64,000 nucleotides of DNA from contig VFIW01000081.1 in the NCBI GenBank assembly GCA_006386115.1, forward strand, positions 62,001-126,000, read 5' to 3'. Each line of letters starts with the position of its first letter. Position 1 is the first letter of the stretch. This DNA comes from Globisporangium splendens (lineage: Eukaryota > Oomycota > Peronosporomycetes > Pythiales > Pythiaceae). The translations under genes were made by a program, and so were the position numbers. Below the pieces are notes generated by a model, which had not been told where the DNA came from, did no database searches, and saw only the letters and a program-made list of their open reading frames with translations. Below are positions 30,588 through 41,059 of the stretch, piece after piece.

Positions 30588-33500
30588 CTACGCATCGCCC
30601 TGGATCGGGAGGCTCCGCTTGATGTTGGTGGCCAAGCGCTGCGCGAACACGATGTCGCTCGAGACGACCAGGAGCCGCGTCTTGCCCGTCTGCACCTGGT
30701 ACTCCATGCCCAAGAGCACAGTCTCCATCGATCCGCCACGGAGCCGTCCGGCAAACTTGCACTTGCCCACGGTCGGCGTCACGTTGTTGATCTCGTACAC
30801 CTGGGCAACATTGCTGTCCTTCACGACCGCCTGCACGAGCGTGTCGAGTTGCACAGGCACGGGCAGGAAGAAATCGCTCGTGTGCAACGACGAAGGATCC
30901 GTGCGCGCGATGCGCTGTCCAAACTCCTCGAGGCTCATCTGCTGCGGCGCCAAGAGCTCACCGGAAACTGGCGCCAAGTCGACGTCGAACTTGTCGTCGT
31001 TCGTGACCACCTGCAGCGCGACCTTGTCGAGGCGACCGGCGAAATCCACATGCAGCTGCGCCATGGACGGCGTGCCGCCTGGGAAGAGCACGGGGATCTC
31101 CGGGAACGACATCACCTGCTGCTGCGTCTGGCTCTTGGCCACGACCTGGATGCGCGAGATCGCGGCGTCCGAGTTGTTTGAGATCCAGAGCTGGATTAGG
31201 TTCATCGACGGTGAGTACATCGATGGCTGGCGCAGGAACGAGTACTGGATGTCGAGGCCGTTGCCCGTGAATGACGAGAGCAGCTCGCGTCTGGTTGCGG
31301 GCAACGTCGACGTCGTCGCCATGCTTAGGTTCATGAGATCGCCCAAGAGTGAGTTCGCGTTGTTTCCGTGAGCTGTCTGACCACCAATTGGCGCAAACGC
31401 ATGCTGCTGCTGGTTGGTGTTGTTGCCAAAGGTAGTGCTGCTGGACGTCGTGTCCAAGAAGCCCAGTGGATCCAGCAGATCCGCTTGTTGCTTCGGTTGC
31501 CGCTTCTTTTGTGGCGAGACAGACGCCGCTTTGTTCTTTCGGTTCGAGCGGCGGCCGCGACGACGACGGTCGTCTTCCGAGTCTCCTTCCGACGACGAAG
31601 CCTCGTCTTCTTCTGCGTCGCTTTCCTGGGCCGACGACGACGCGTCGCTGTCGTAATCGGATCCCGAGCGTGACGATGCGGGTTCCGAGCGGTCCGACTC
31701 CTCCCCGCTTTCATTGTCGCTGCTCTCGTACTCGGAGCTCGCGTCTGAGCCAGATTCGGATTCCGAGCCGCTCGATCCATCTGACGAAGCAGATGAGCGA
31801 TCGTCTTCGCTGTAGAAGCCGCTCGTGCCTCGCTTGGAGTCCTTCTTCTTCGCGTTCGAGCGACGCGAGCCGCCTTGAGGACTCGCCTCGTCCTGGAACG
31901 AATGAGACGATTCGTCGCGCAACGACGAGTCTGGTTTCTCAGTTCGCCAGTGCGGCAACGGCGCGTAGCCAGGCACGCTGTGGCGCACGATATCGGAGAG
32001 GGTGCCCAGCGTGAACCGGCGCTTGGTTTCCTCTTCGCAGCCGATCAACGGCGCCGGTTTCTTGCTCGCAAACGCCTTGTGCGGGTTCACGATGCTCGCA
32101 TCCCCCGACAGCGTCGCGCGGATCAAACGCGCGCGATCGCGCACGTCGTACTCGATGTCGAACTTGCACAACTCGATCACGTACTGCAGTAGCAGCTGGA
32201 TCGCGCGCTTCTGCGGCTCACGGAGCCCCAACTTCACGGCGAGATTCAGCAATTGGATGCGCACTTCGGTCGCTTCGTCCGAGAAATTCTTGACCAGCAG
32301 TCGCAGCGTCTCGGCCGCGCACATCGTCGTCGCGGTGCTGTCACCATCGTCGTTGAACTCGCCGAGCATCCACACGATGGACGCGCGCGCCGAGGCGCTC
32401 GTCACGCGACCCGTGACCATCATCGCCGCCAGCGAGCGCACGACGCGCAACCGGTCGTGCTCGATCGCACGTTGTTGCAACAATTGGCGGATCACCACGA
32501 CGCTCTCGGCCACGACGCGTTCGTTCGACGAGCGCACCAGACGCATCAGTCCGTTCAAGCAGCGCTCAGCGACCGACGGCATCGCATCGGCGACGCGACC
32601 GAGCGCACGCACAGTCGTCGTGACAAACAACTTGTCCACGTGGCGCACGTACGCCTGGAACTCGCGCAGGATCACGCTCACATTGTCCTCCGTCACGAGC
32701 GCCGTCATGATCTCGAGCTTGAGCTTACGCGCGTACGCCGGGTCCGTCGCGCGAACAAAGAAGTCCTGGAGAAACGGACGGAACATGTCGGGTCGCGACG
32801 CCGCCATGGACGCGATCACCGAGAGCACGACGTACTGGATCTCGCGCTGGCTGCGCATGATGCGCACGAGCGACTTGCCGATCAGCGTCGACGTCGCCAC
32901 GCTGTGTGTGCCGCAGTAGTAGTGCAGCGTCGCCACGGCGAGCACGACGGCGCTGTTGCGCGATTTCAGCAGCGGGATCGACGAGCGCAGCAGTAGGCGG
33001 TGGTCTTCATCGAGCTCCTCGCCGCCACCAATGCCGCTCGCGAGCGCGTCGCTGCGGAACACCGAGCCAATTGACGGTAGCTGCTTGTTGCTGCCGCCTA
33101 GCAGGAATGGCGATTGCTGGGAAGATCTGCCGCCTCGATGCTTATCCGAGGTGTCCGAGCCGTCGTCGTCATCGTCCGAGTAGAAGCCGCGCTTGACGTT
33201 CTTGCGCTTGGGGAACATCTCCTTGACATTCTGCTTGCGCTTTGCGTCGCTGTTCTGGTTCTCGTCCTCCTGCGCTCTCTGCGGCGACTGGAACTGTTCG
33301 TGGCAGTAGCGGATGAGCACGTTGATGGTCACGGTCTGACCCCACTCGTCCAGGTCCGCGAGCAGGTGGCAGATCTTGCGGAACGGCCGATGCAGCAGGT
33401 CCAAGCGGTCGGGACACACCTCGCTGAGCGCCTGCACGGCGCTGCCGAGCACCATGGTGGACGAGTCGTTGAGCAGCTTGCCGATGATCTCGGCGAGCAC

Positions 33501-34010
33501 GTCCTTCTGCTCGGGGTCGACCACGAAGATCTTGCTGATGGCGTTCGCGGCGCACTTGCGCACGTACGCGGACGAGTCGGCCGTGCACTTGCGGATGGCG
33601 ATCAGCTGGATCTGCAGGATGTCGCGCACGCGGATGCTCGTCATAACACGCAGTGCGAGCGCGCGGATCAACTGATTCGGATCCGCGAGGTCCTTCTGGA
33701 AGCTGTTGATCGAGAGCAGCGCGAGCTCGCGGCACTGCGAGTTGGCGTCCGCGTAGTGCACGAGGTACATGTACACGAGCTTCTTGACCTCGACGGACGC
33801 CACGATCACGTTCTTGACGACATCGGCGAAGAACATGGCGACGTCCTCGCCCTTGGAGATGGACGCCAGCAGCGCCTTCATGGCCTCCAGCTTCTCCGCG
33901 TGACCTGCGACGCCCAGCTTGTTGTCCAGCAGCTTGCGGATGCGGTCCCAGTTCATCGACTCCTCGAAGAAGTGCGCGTCGCCCGAGATGCCCTTCATCG
34001 CCATCGCCAT
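30588..34010 (-). CDS. AP3B: AP-3 adaptor complex subunit beta
   Basis: 1,140 residues from the ATG at 34010 (ACCAAGATGG); two more ATGs follow within five codons. AP-3 is the heterotetrameric adaptor that sorts cargo from endosome/Golgi to lysosome- or vacuole-type organelles, and beta is one of its two large subunits. Seen in order: an N-terminal adaptin trunk of HEAT-like repeats (LVYMYLVHYADAN, DPNQLIRALALRVMTSIRV, YVRKCAANAISK, LLNDSS), with an acidic insertion near residue 290; a very Ser/Asp/Glu-rich hinge around residues 700-850 typical of beta-3 rather than beta-1/2; and a C-terminal ear-like domain. Length (about 1,100) fits the family. The gene is single-exon and sits inside the spacer of the 1,071-bp inverted repeat, so recombination between the arms could invert it. 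Confidence 0.9.
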   Translation of the reverse strand: MAMAMKGISGDAHFFEESMNWDRIRKLLDNKLGVAGHAEKLEAMKALLASISKGEDVAMFFADVVKNVIVASVEVKKLVYMYLVHYADANSQCRELALLSINSFQKDLADPNQLIRALALRVMTSIRVRDILQIQLIAIRKCTADSSAYVRKCAANAISKIFVVDPEQKDVLAEIIGKLLNDSSTMVLGSAVQALSEVCPDRLDLLHRPFRKICHLLADLDEWGQTVTINVLIRYCHEQFQSPQRAQEDENQNSDAKRKQNVKEMFPKRKNVKRGFYSDDDDDGSDTSDKHRGGRSSQQSPFLLGGSNKQLPSIGSVFRSDALASGIGGGEELDEDHRLLLRSSIPLLKSRNSAVVLAVATLHYYCGTHSVATSTLIGKSLVRIMRSQREIQYVVLSVIASMAASRPDMFRPFLQDFFVRATDPAYARKLKLEIMTALVTEDNVSVILREFQAYVRHVDKLFVTTTVRALGRVADAMPSVAERCLNGLMRLVRSSNERVVAESVVVIRQLLQQRAIEHDRLRVVRSLAAMMVTGRVTSASARASIVWMLGEFNDDGDSTATTMCAAETLRLLVKNFSDEATEVRIQLLNLAVKLGLREPQKRAIQLLLQYVIELCKFDIEYDVRDRARLIRATLSGDASIVNPHKAFASKKPAPLIGCEEETKRRFTLGTLSDIVRHSVPGYAPLPHWRTEKPDSSLRDESSHSFQDEASPQGGSRRSNAKKKDSKRGTSGFYSEDDRSSASSDGSSGSESESGSDASSEYESSDNESGEESDRSEPASSRSGSDYDSDASSSAQESDAEEDEASSSEGDSEDDRRRRGRRSNRKNKAASVSPQKKRQPKQQADLLDPLGFLDTTSSSTTFGNNTNQQQHAFAPIGGQTAHGNNANSLLGDLMNLSMATTSTLPATRRELLSSFTGNGLDIQYSFLRQPSMYSPSMNLIQLWISNNSDAAISRIQVVAKSQTQQQVMSFPEIPVLFPGGTPSMAQLHVDFAGRLDKVALQVVTNDDKFDVDLAPVSGELLAPQQMSLEEFGQRIARTDPSSLHTSDFFLPVPVQLDTLVQAVVKDSNVAQVYEINNVTPTVGKCKFAGRLRGGSMETVLLGMEYQVQTGKTRLLVVSSDIVFAQRLATNIKRSLPIQGDA

Positions 34011-34700
34011 CTTGGTTGCAACAGGGCGGATCGGATACTGAGTGGACGAGCAGCTCAAAGCAAAGGGGGCGGAAGAAAAACACAAAACGAAGGAAGGAAA
34101 AACGATAGATTACTTGCACGTCACCCCTCAATAGTGAGCCGGCAGTTGTTAAATTACCGTAATCTGCATTTTGAGGAATCGAGAATACTTGCATTTTGCG
34201 GAATTGTGATTTTGGTTTGTTGTGTTTGTGTGAAGTGGTTCTTGTAGAGAGAGGAAGCTTGGAAATTTGAGTTTTGGGAAACACAGAGCTGCAAGCATTC
34301 TGTGCAATCACGATTTTGTGTCCTCTCCGAATTACAAACTTGCTCCTTGTCGAGACAGTTTCTAACCGTTGCTCAACACGAACGATCGTGCTGCAAACAA
34401 AATGACAATGGCAATGCCATGCATCCTCCTCTTGCACCTGCTGTGAGTCGAAGGTCACACCATTCACACAGAGAATTCGTTTCTTTCTTCACTGGCAAAT
34501 CGCTGCTCGTTGTCTGAAGGTGGGTAGTGTGGCTGTCAAAATCTCTATCTTCTGGATGAAGTCATGCAATTGGGATCACAGACACAGAAGGTGATTGTCC
34601 GCAGAAACCAAAGTGAAATTCACACAAAGGAAAAAAATAGTCATTAAATAGATAGACAATGCAGTTGGTAGCGGCACAAAGTATCGAGAGCAGAATGTTA
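34011..34700. other. Upstream region of AP-3 beta
   Basis: No gene is recognised. Reading on the minus strand, a pyrimidine-rich stretch lies just before the AP-3 beta start. The end near 34700 is the diverged 3' flank of the right HAD-like copy and keeps short similarity to the flank of the left copy. Confidence 0.5.
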
Positions 34701-35771
34701 GGACGCCAGATACCTCTCCAGGCTTGCAGCTTTCGTTGCCTTTAGAGCGCGATGCGGATCGCGCCATTGAACGCCGTGGCTTCTTTCACAAACTTGGCTA
34801 ACGTCTCAAGCTGCGCGGCAAACGCCTCGAGCGACAATGGCGCCGTTGCCAGTCCGCCCACCTTGACGCTCTTGGTGACGACGTACGGCGCGACGACCTT
34901 GAGCTGGTCGCTTGCATGGACATCCAGGTCCCCAGCGCAGAGCGCGACGACGCCAAAGCGTCCCGACTTCGGGTCGGTTATCGCTTTCACGGCATCCTGG
35001 CCAGCGAAGATTCGCTCGTAACACACGGTGCGGAGGATATTCACTTTCCAGTCGACTTGCTCCTGCTGCGAGTAGTCCGTGTCCGCGACACCGACGATGA
35101 AGATACGAGATGGAGCCGCATTGCGCAAGCTCGTCGTCAAGCGCGGGAAGAAGATGCTGCACGTGAGCTCCACGTACTGCACAGTTTTCTCACTCAGGAT
35201 GCACACTTGGCTCAACGCGCTCGCGTGTGTGATGAGCTGGGCGATGCGCTCCTCAATCGCTGCCAGTAGCGTACGCAGTTGCGGTGTCTGTGCCAACACG
35301 CGCTGCGCATTCTGCAGCGACGCCACACTCGCGTCCACGCGCAATTGTGCGCTCAGCCACGCCGTCGGCATCAGTACGTTCTCCCAGTTGATCACGTAGA
35401 GGTGCCGGTGAATCGCTGATGCGGGTGTTGCACCGTTCTTCTTGGTCGAAGCAGTGAACACCACGGGGTTGCCAGCAGGCGAGTTGCTTCGATTGCGCCC
35501 GAACCTGGCTCCGTTAAAGGTCGATACCGAGCCCGATGGCGACGTCGAGGAGAGTGGCGCCATTGCGTAAGGTGCTAATGCGTTGGGACGCTGCTGTGAT
35601 TTGCGGCTTGGAAAGTTTGAGAATGGACTCAAGTGATGGCACGACGGACGAACGCCTCGCGCGACAAGATGGGAGAGGATGAGATCGCGAAGAGACGGCT
35701 GCATAGGGACGATCACTCGCAACCCAAAGTGGCCTTCACTCACACATGCTCTCTGCATGACCATCACTCTC
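34701..35771 (-). repeat. Right arm of the 1,071-bp inverted repeat
   Basis: Inverse, near-identical copy of 29283-30353; the arms are 4,347 bp apart and enclose the AP-3 beta gene. Confidence 0.9.
34742..35563 (-). CDS. HAD-like protein with degenerate catalytic motifs (right copy)
   Basis: 273 residues from the ATG at 35563, with the same initiator about 60 bp upstream. Identical to the left copy except for one Val-to-Ala change in the N-terminal tail; the other differences between the arms are silent or outside the coding part. The frame is open further upstream but beyond the repeat arm (above 35771) the two copies are unrelated, so a common start must lie inside the arm. As in the left copy, the nucleophile aspartate of the first HAD motif is replaced (NWEN). 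Function unknown. Confidence 0.6.
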   Translation of the reverse strand: MAPLSSTSPSGSVSTFNGARFGRNRSNSPAGNPVVFTASTKKNGATPASAIHRHLYVINWENVLMPTAWLSAQLRVDASVASLQNAQRVLAQTPQLRTLLAAIEERIAQLITHASALSQVCILSEKTVQYVELTCSIFFPRLTTSLRNAAPSRIFIVGVADTDYSQQEQVDWKVNILRTVCYERIFAGQDAVKAITDPKSGRFGVVALCAGDLDVHASDQLKVVAPYVVTKSVKVGGLATAPLSLEAFAAQLETLAKFVKEATAFNGAIRIAL

Positions 35772-36240
35772 AACCCTCGAAGCAGATTCAAATCGGCACC
35801 TTTGGGATCTAAACGGGGTTCATGGGACGCTGCAAGCTTCAATTTGGATCCAGTTGACAAAGCAAGGGGTTCGAAAAGCATTCACCATGATCGTCGTGGA
35901 TGCGACTGATCTCGTTTACGTGCGAGTTCTGAACAAAGCTCACACAAAGACTCCTGGATGACTAATGTGATCTTGGCCAAGCAGAAACACCGACAATGTT
36001 ATTGCTGTGCTATCGCGTTCCATTCAGTGGGCAGGTCCATTACGATGAGATAATGGTCCTCAGCGAGTCAAATCACCTTCTGGGTCGCAAAAATGAGTCG
36101 GCTCTGTGCTCAGGAGGCACGATTGCGTTTCATCCTAGTCTGGGTCGTACCGTCGCTGCCTCAACACTTTGCTGGTGCGACGCACGCACATCGTTATCTG
36201 TAGGCGTCATATGATTGCAGTGTCGATGGACTGGAACTGC
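35772..36240. other. Intergenic region
   Basis: Nothing recognisable. It separates the 5' side of the right HAD-like copy from the 3' end of membrane-family copy 4. Confidence 0.5.
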
Positions 36241-38051
36241 TCACTTGAGGTAGAGAAACGACGAGATGCCGATGTTGACGACGGTGATCGTCTTGAACAT
36301 AAACGCCAAGAAGACATTGAACTTGCGCACGCGTTCAAAGTGCACACCCCCTGCGATCTCGCAGACGCATGAAACGCAGTTCACGACGATCTCGAGACCA
36401 AGCTGAGACACGAGCAGCTGCTGGAGCTGCGCAACTTTCGAAGCTGTCGTGCCACTTCCGAGATGGTACTTTGGATGGTCGAAAAAGAAAAACAAGATCG
36501 ACGCCGAGCACGCGATCGCAATGTACTCGGTGTACATGTCGGCCATGACCTCCGCTGTGTGGAAGTCGAGCATCTGCTGCTTCCAGCGCGTCAATTTCGC
36601 GCGCGTGTCGACGAATTCGCCCGAGAACGTCATGAAGTCGCACACTTGCTCCAGTGAACTCTGGCTCGAATGGCGGCCCGACGACGATCGGCCAGATGAA
36701 ACTTGGCTGTTGAAGCACGCGCGCAGCACCGCAGCCACACGACGGCGGATCTGCCACTTGATCAGCACCATCTTGCCAGCGCGCAGTACGATCTCGATAA
36801 GCGCCATCTTGCCAGCGTCCCTGCGTTCGCAAAGTCCGTGCTCTGCTCGCCGAGCACAACAATGCGCACCTGAGTGTCGATGAGTACGGTCGGCAAGCCC
36901 ACGAGGACGCACATGGCGCGTATCTGGTGAATATTGCGCTTCATCACATACACCTTGGTGAGTTCCTGGAGCAAGAGCTTTATCACGAAGCTCACGATCG
37001 CAAATATCAGCGCCGCGGATGCACCGCGCGGGAACAACTGGTTCTGGCTTGCGATCTGCACGTATCCGCCAGTACACATGGCACACAGCGCCTTGGGAAA
37101 TGTCTGTGAGTACACGCGCCAGAAGCTTCGCGACTGTGTGGGCACATCCAAGCTGCTGATGCCATTCACATACGATGCGGCGTGTTGCGACGAGTGCATC
37201 TGCCTTCGTAAATGGCCCTTACACGTCTCGTGGTCGTAGGTGCGCTTCGTCGCGCGCGCGATGGCGGCCGCGAAGATATGGTTTACGATCGCGCCAGCGT
37301 AAAAGTCGAGGCGCATCCATCGCCAGGTCACTGGGAATGTGTTGGCGACCAGGACGCCCCAAGCAAAAATCAAGAAAACCGACACGGCATAGTAGCCACA
37401 CGTCGCGCGTGCGAGCTTTTTTATGCAGAAACGCAGGCTAGGTGGCATCTCGGGGATCGTGATGAAGCGCTGTGATTGCAGCGTCGTCGAGTACGTGACC
37501 AACGTGATGCCGCAGTAGAGCACGTTCGTCCACACGAGGCTCGCAACGATGATCGACTCGGTCGACTGATGCGTCGACACGCGCAGTGTAAAAATGTTAC
37601 CGAGACTGTAGCAAAAGTTCGCGAACAGCGCACAGAGTACGCACCCGATCACGTTGCGCAGTACGGCGAGCACGACGTAGAACGCGGTCGAGAACAGTCG
37701 TCTCTGGCGAAATGAGGTCCACGCCGCTCGCAAGCGGGATGGCGGGACTTGCGGCAGCGCGTGCACGTGAACGGAGAACTTTCGTCGAATTGTGGATCGC
37801 GGTGGGCGAACGCCGAGGCTCTGTAACACGAAACTTGACGGCCCTTTCTGAGTAACCACTTGCAATGGTGATGGCAGTGCATCGTTTTCCGTGGGGCTGG
37901 ATCTCAAGGCAGTGACGCAGGCTTCACTCACAGGCAGGATTTGCTTCGTGGACGGACCATGTGTCCCATGGAGTCGACCAGCGATCCAGCGCTGGTGTGG
38001 CAGTGGCAGTGCTGGCGTCAACTCACACCGTTCAGCGGCAAGAGGCTGCAT
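36241..38051 (-). pseudogene. Multi-pass membrane family copy 4, broken by one frameshift
   Basis: ATG at 38051. The first frame runs through a tail of about 130 residues, NFCYSLGNIF, SIIVASLVWTNVLYC, WRWMRLDFYAG, SFWRVYSQTFP, YVQIASQ and the GLPTVLIDTQVR signature to about 36815. There the similarity to copy 5 (GSIAMALLEIVLRLGK) jumps into another frame (KMALIEIVLRAGK), which then carries TEYIAIACSASILFFFFDHPKYH and the two last helices to a normal stop at 36241. The defect is a net loss of one base (or gain of two) near 36812. Everything else is intact, so this is either a very young pseudogene or a base-calling/assembly error; an intron does not fit because no GT-AG pair bridges the site. 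If repaired by resequencing it would be a gene of about 600 residues. Confidence 0.75.
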
Positions 38052-38351
38052 CCTGCCGGGGTACTTCGTACTTTGCGTTTGCCCCAGAAGCGAAAACTTG
38101 GATTTAACCGATTCTCATTGGCCGAATGATCGTTCTCCTGGTGTGAATGCACGTCTGCTCTTGTTGCCCCCAGTTCCAGCTTCGTCTCTTGTAAAATGCA
38201 GCACACGAACAAAAATACGACGATGAAATCCACGCCTGACAGAAATAGCGCTCACCTTATTCTTGATCTCTTTCCACTTGGATAACACCAGAGCCACTCG
38301 CTGTGTGAGATGACGGAGAGCCATTGAGCTATTGATATCGTTCTTGTTAAG
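38052..38351. other. Shared promoter between head-to-head copies 4 and 5
   Basis: The 300 bp between the two divergent start codons must hold both promoters. A CCAAT-type element (CTCATTGGCC) is seen near 38115. No coding sequence. Confidence 0.5.
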
Positions 38352-40052
38352 ATGCCTTTTGTTCTTGATCGTGGCACTCATCAAACGCGAGATAACGCAC
38401 CCTCGATGGTTCACCGAGTTGAACCAGCGCGTAAAGGACATTTGAGTACGCCGAATGCGTCCAAGCAGCCCATGCGTCATCACAGCCGCGCATCAACTCG
38501 TCGAATTCACCCAGACACGCCAGCTCCTCGCCTTGATGAGGCAATCGATGGCACTAGAAACACCTTAAACGAGCGAGCAGTGCGTCCAGGTGCAAGTACC
38601 TCTCGCGACTCCCAGCAACAGCAACAATTTTCGTGGCGCGACGCTTGGAAGCGCGCGTTCCGCGTGGTTCGCACCATTCTCCACGCGGTGCTCGCGTGCC
38701 TCGCGTGCGCCTGGGCCGCCAACTTTTGCTACAGTCTCGGCAACATCTTCTCGCTGCAAAAGTCTGCCAACCAGTCGACTGCGTCACTCGTCATTGCCAG
38801 CTTGGTATGGTCCAATGTCCTCTTCTGCGCCATCATGCTGGCCATGCACACGATGATGCCGCTCCCACAGAGGTTTCTGGTGTGCCCTGAACGACGTCCC
38901 ACTGCAGCGTTCTGCGTGCGCAAATTGGTGCGAGCTACCTGGGGCTTCTATCTCGTCACTCTGACTGGCATCTTCGCCTGGGGAGTCTTGGTCACGAACA
39001 CGCTGCCTGATGCATGGCGGTGGCTTAAACTTGACTTCTACGGGGGCAGCGCGATCAACCACGTCTACACGGCGGGGCTGGAGCTCGTCACGAAACGCAT
39101 TTACTCGGAGGAGACGTGCCACGGTCAGCAACGGCAGCATGTGCATGCTGCACAGGGTCGTATGCCTCGGCGTCGAAGCTACTAGTGCGTGTACTGCCGA
39201 TCTTTCCCCCAAGTTGTGATGATTCACTTCGCCGGCGCGTATGTGCAGATCGCGAGTCAGTATCATTTTACGAGTTCGGGTACAACTGAGCTTGTCGCGT
39301 TTGCGATCGTGAGCGTCGCGATAAAGCTGCTGATCCAGGACCTCGCGAAACGGTACGTCGTGAAGCGCAAGATCCAGGCGATCCGCACGATGTGCGTCAT
39401 CGTCGGACTGCCTACGGTGCTCATCGATACCCAAGTCCGGGTCGTCGTGCTACGAGACCAGAGTACACAACTCGCTGCTGCTGGTTCCATTGCGATGGCG
39501 CTTCTCGAGATCGTCCTGCGCCTTGGGAAACGAATGCTGCTCAGAATGGAGATTCAGCACCGACACAAGACCATAAAGACCCATCCTGGCGCGAGCGAAC
39601 TGGCAATCGCCCCACTTGAACAGCAACACATCTCGCGGTCAGGACGAATAACGACAATCCGGGTGGCTTCTTCTCTCTCCAACGTCAGCTTGAGGTCCGC
39701 ATGGGGAAAACAACTCCAGGATTTCCACACGGCAGAGGTCGTGGCTGATATGTACGCCGAGTACATCGCGATCGGGTGTTCCGCTTCGATTCTGTATTTC
39801 TTTTCCAACCACCCAAAGTATCAATACGGCGGCAGCACAAGTGGTAGTAGCGACACTCTCCCGCAGCTCCAGCTTCTTAGCTTCCAACTTGGTCTGGAGG
39901 CAATCGTGGACTACATGTCGTGCGTACTGGAAATCGCCATTTTTGGCGCGCACTTGGAGAGTCTCGACAGCTTCGGCTTCTTCCTGGCGTTCTTGTTCAT
40001 GACGATCGCAGTGCTGAACGTCGAAACCTCGGCGCTTCTGTACCTTAAGTGA
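38352..40052 (+). pseudogene. Multi-pass membrane family copy 5, interrupted by one in-frame stop
   Basis: ATG at 38352. The frame carries a hydrophilic tail of about 95 residues, NFCYSLGNIF, SLVIASLVWSNVLFC, FAWGVLV, WRWLKLDFYGG, then a TAG at 39183-39185. The same frame continues without shift: CVYCRSFPQVV, YVQIASQ, GLPTVLIDTQVR, AEYIAIGCSASILYFFSNHPKY and the last two helices to a stop at 40052. At the TAG, copy 4 reads SFWRVYSQTFP and copy 2 YYWRMYARLFP, so the stop replaces a conserved tryptophan, and the next Arg codon has become Cys; both fit single transitions. Full length would be 566 residues. Nonsense mutation, readthrough or a sequencing error cannot be separated by eye; copy 4 on the other strand is broken by a different lesion. 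Confidence 0.75.
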
Positions 40053-41031
40053 TAGTGCAAGTAGTACGGGATCATCTCCCACGACCCGCAGTCATCAAAT
40101 CTGACACTCCAAGCATTCCTGCCACACACTCCGTGCCGCTCTCGGCTTCAAACTCAAAACTGTTTACCCCAGCTTCATCTTCAGTTGCTATCGCAACCGC
40201 CACTTGACATCTTTGATTGCTCCAGAGACAGACGAATCACGACACGCTATACCGTCTCTGTGAGTGGCCTAACCGTGAAGCTCGAACTTCATTGCTGCCA
40301 TCCTGTTGTCGAAATTCCCAGCAGAGCAGCGACAGTAGCTTGAACGGTGTCGCATTGATGTCCGCGTCGTACTTCACCACTTGCACTCTACAACGACTGG
40401 ATGCTGAATGCTGTCTCTTGATTCTTCTTCACCATGAGCACAAAATGCTGCGACTTCTTTGCCAGAAGGGTCGACACCACTCGTCATACAGCGTCTGGAT
40501 GAGCAGGTTCGCGAGGCTTTCGTCAGCCTCACAAGCGTAAGATGGGGGCTAGCAGCACGTGGTGAGTCCAGTGACCGTGCGTGGCGCCCATTTGCTGCCA
40601 ATTCAATTGCATTCCTGCCCATTTAGCAGGCGCTTCACTGCACAACACGCTCATTTTGCAGCTCCTCATTCCCACCATCATGAATTCGCACCACGTCACA
40701 GATGGCATACAAAATGACGGTCTTTTGTCACTTCCATCATACTGATTGGCTATAAATGCAGTATTTTTCATCTTGGTCCCGACTTTAAACACATTTTTCG
40801 GGACACGCTCGCCAACACAGTGCACATTATCACCTTCAAACTCCCCTACACTTCCACCTCTGCGGATTTCATTCATGATACAAATGTGCAATGCATGTAT
40901 CAATCAAGATTCTGGACGCACTGAGTCGAGCTGCTCGATCCCCTTCAATTCGGGACGTTCGGGACCATCGAGCGATTGGTTGGGGCTGCAAGCCACTGCT
41001 GCCGCCAATGCCGCACTAATTGGCCGCGAAT
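40053..41031. other. Intergenic region upstream of RPL11
   Basis: No gene is recognised. The last 100 bp contain CCAAT-type elements (GATTGGTT near 40975, AATTGGCC near 41018) that suit a ribosomal-protein promoter. Confidence 0.5.
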
Positions 41032-41038
41032 TCACTCT
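41032..41038 (+). promoter_or_regulatory. Oomycete-type initiator of RPL11
   Basis: TCACTCT matches TCAYTYY and lies 22 bp before the ATG at 41060, giving the short leader usual for ribosomal-protein mRNAs. Confidence 0.5.
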
Positions 41039-41059
41039 CCAAAAGCTCAAGATAGACAA

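Noticed and set aside
36241..38051. Intron as explanation for the frame change near 36812
   Set aside because: The similarity to copy 5 is continuous across the site with no extra bases and no GT-AG boundaries.
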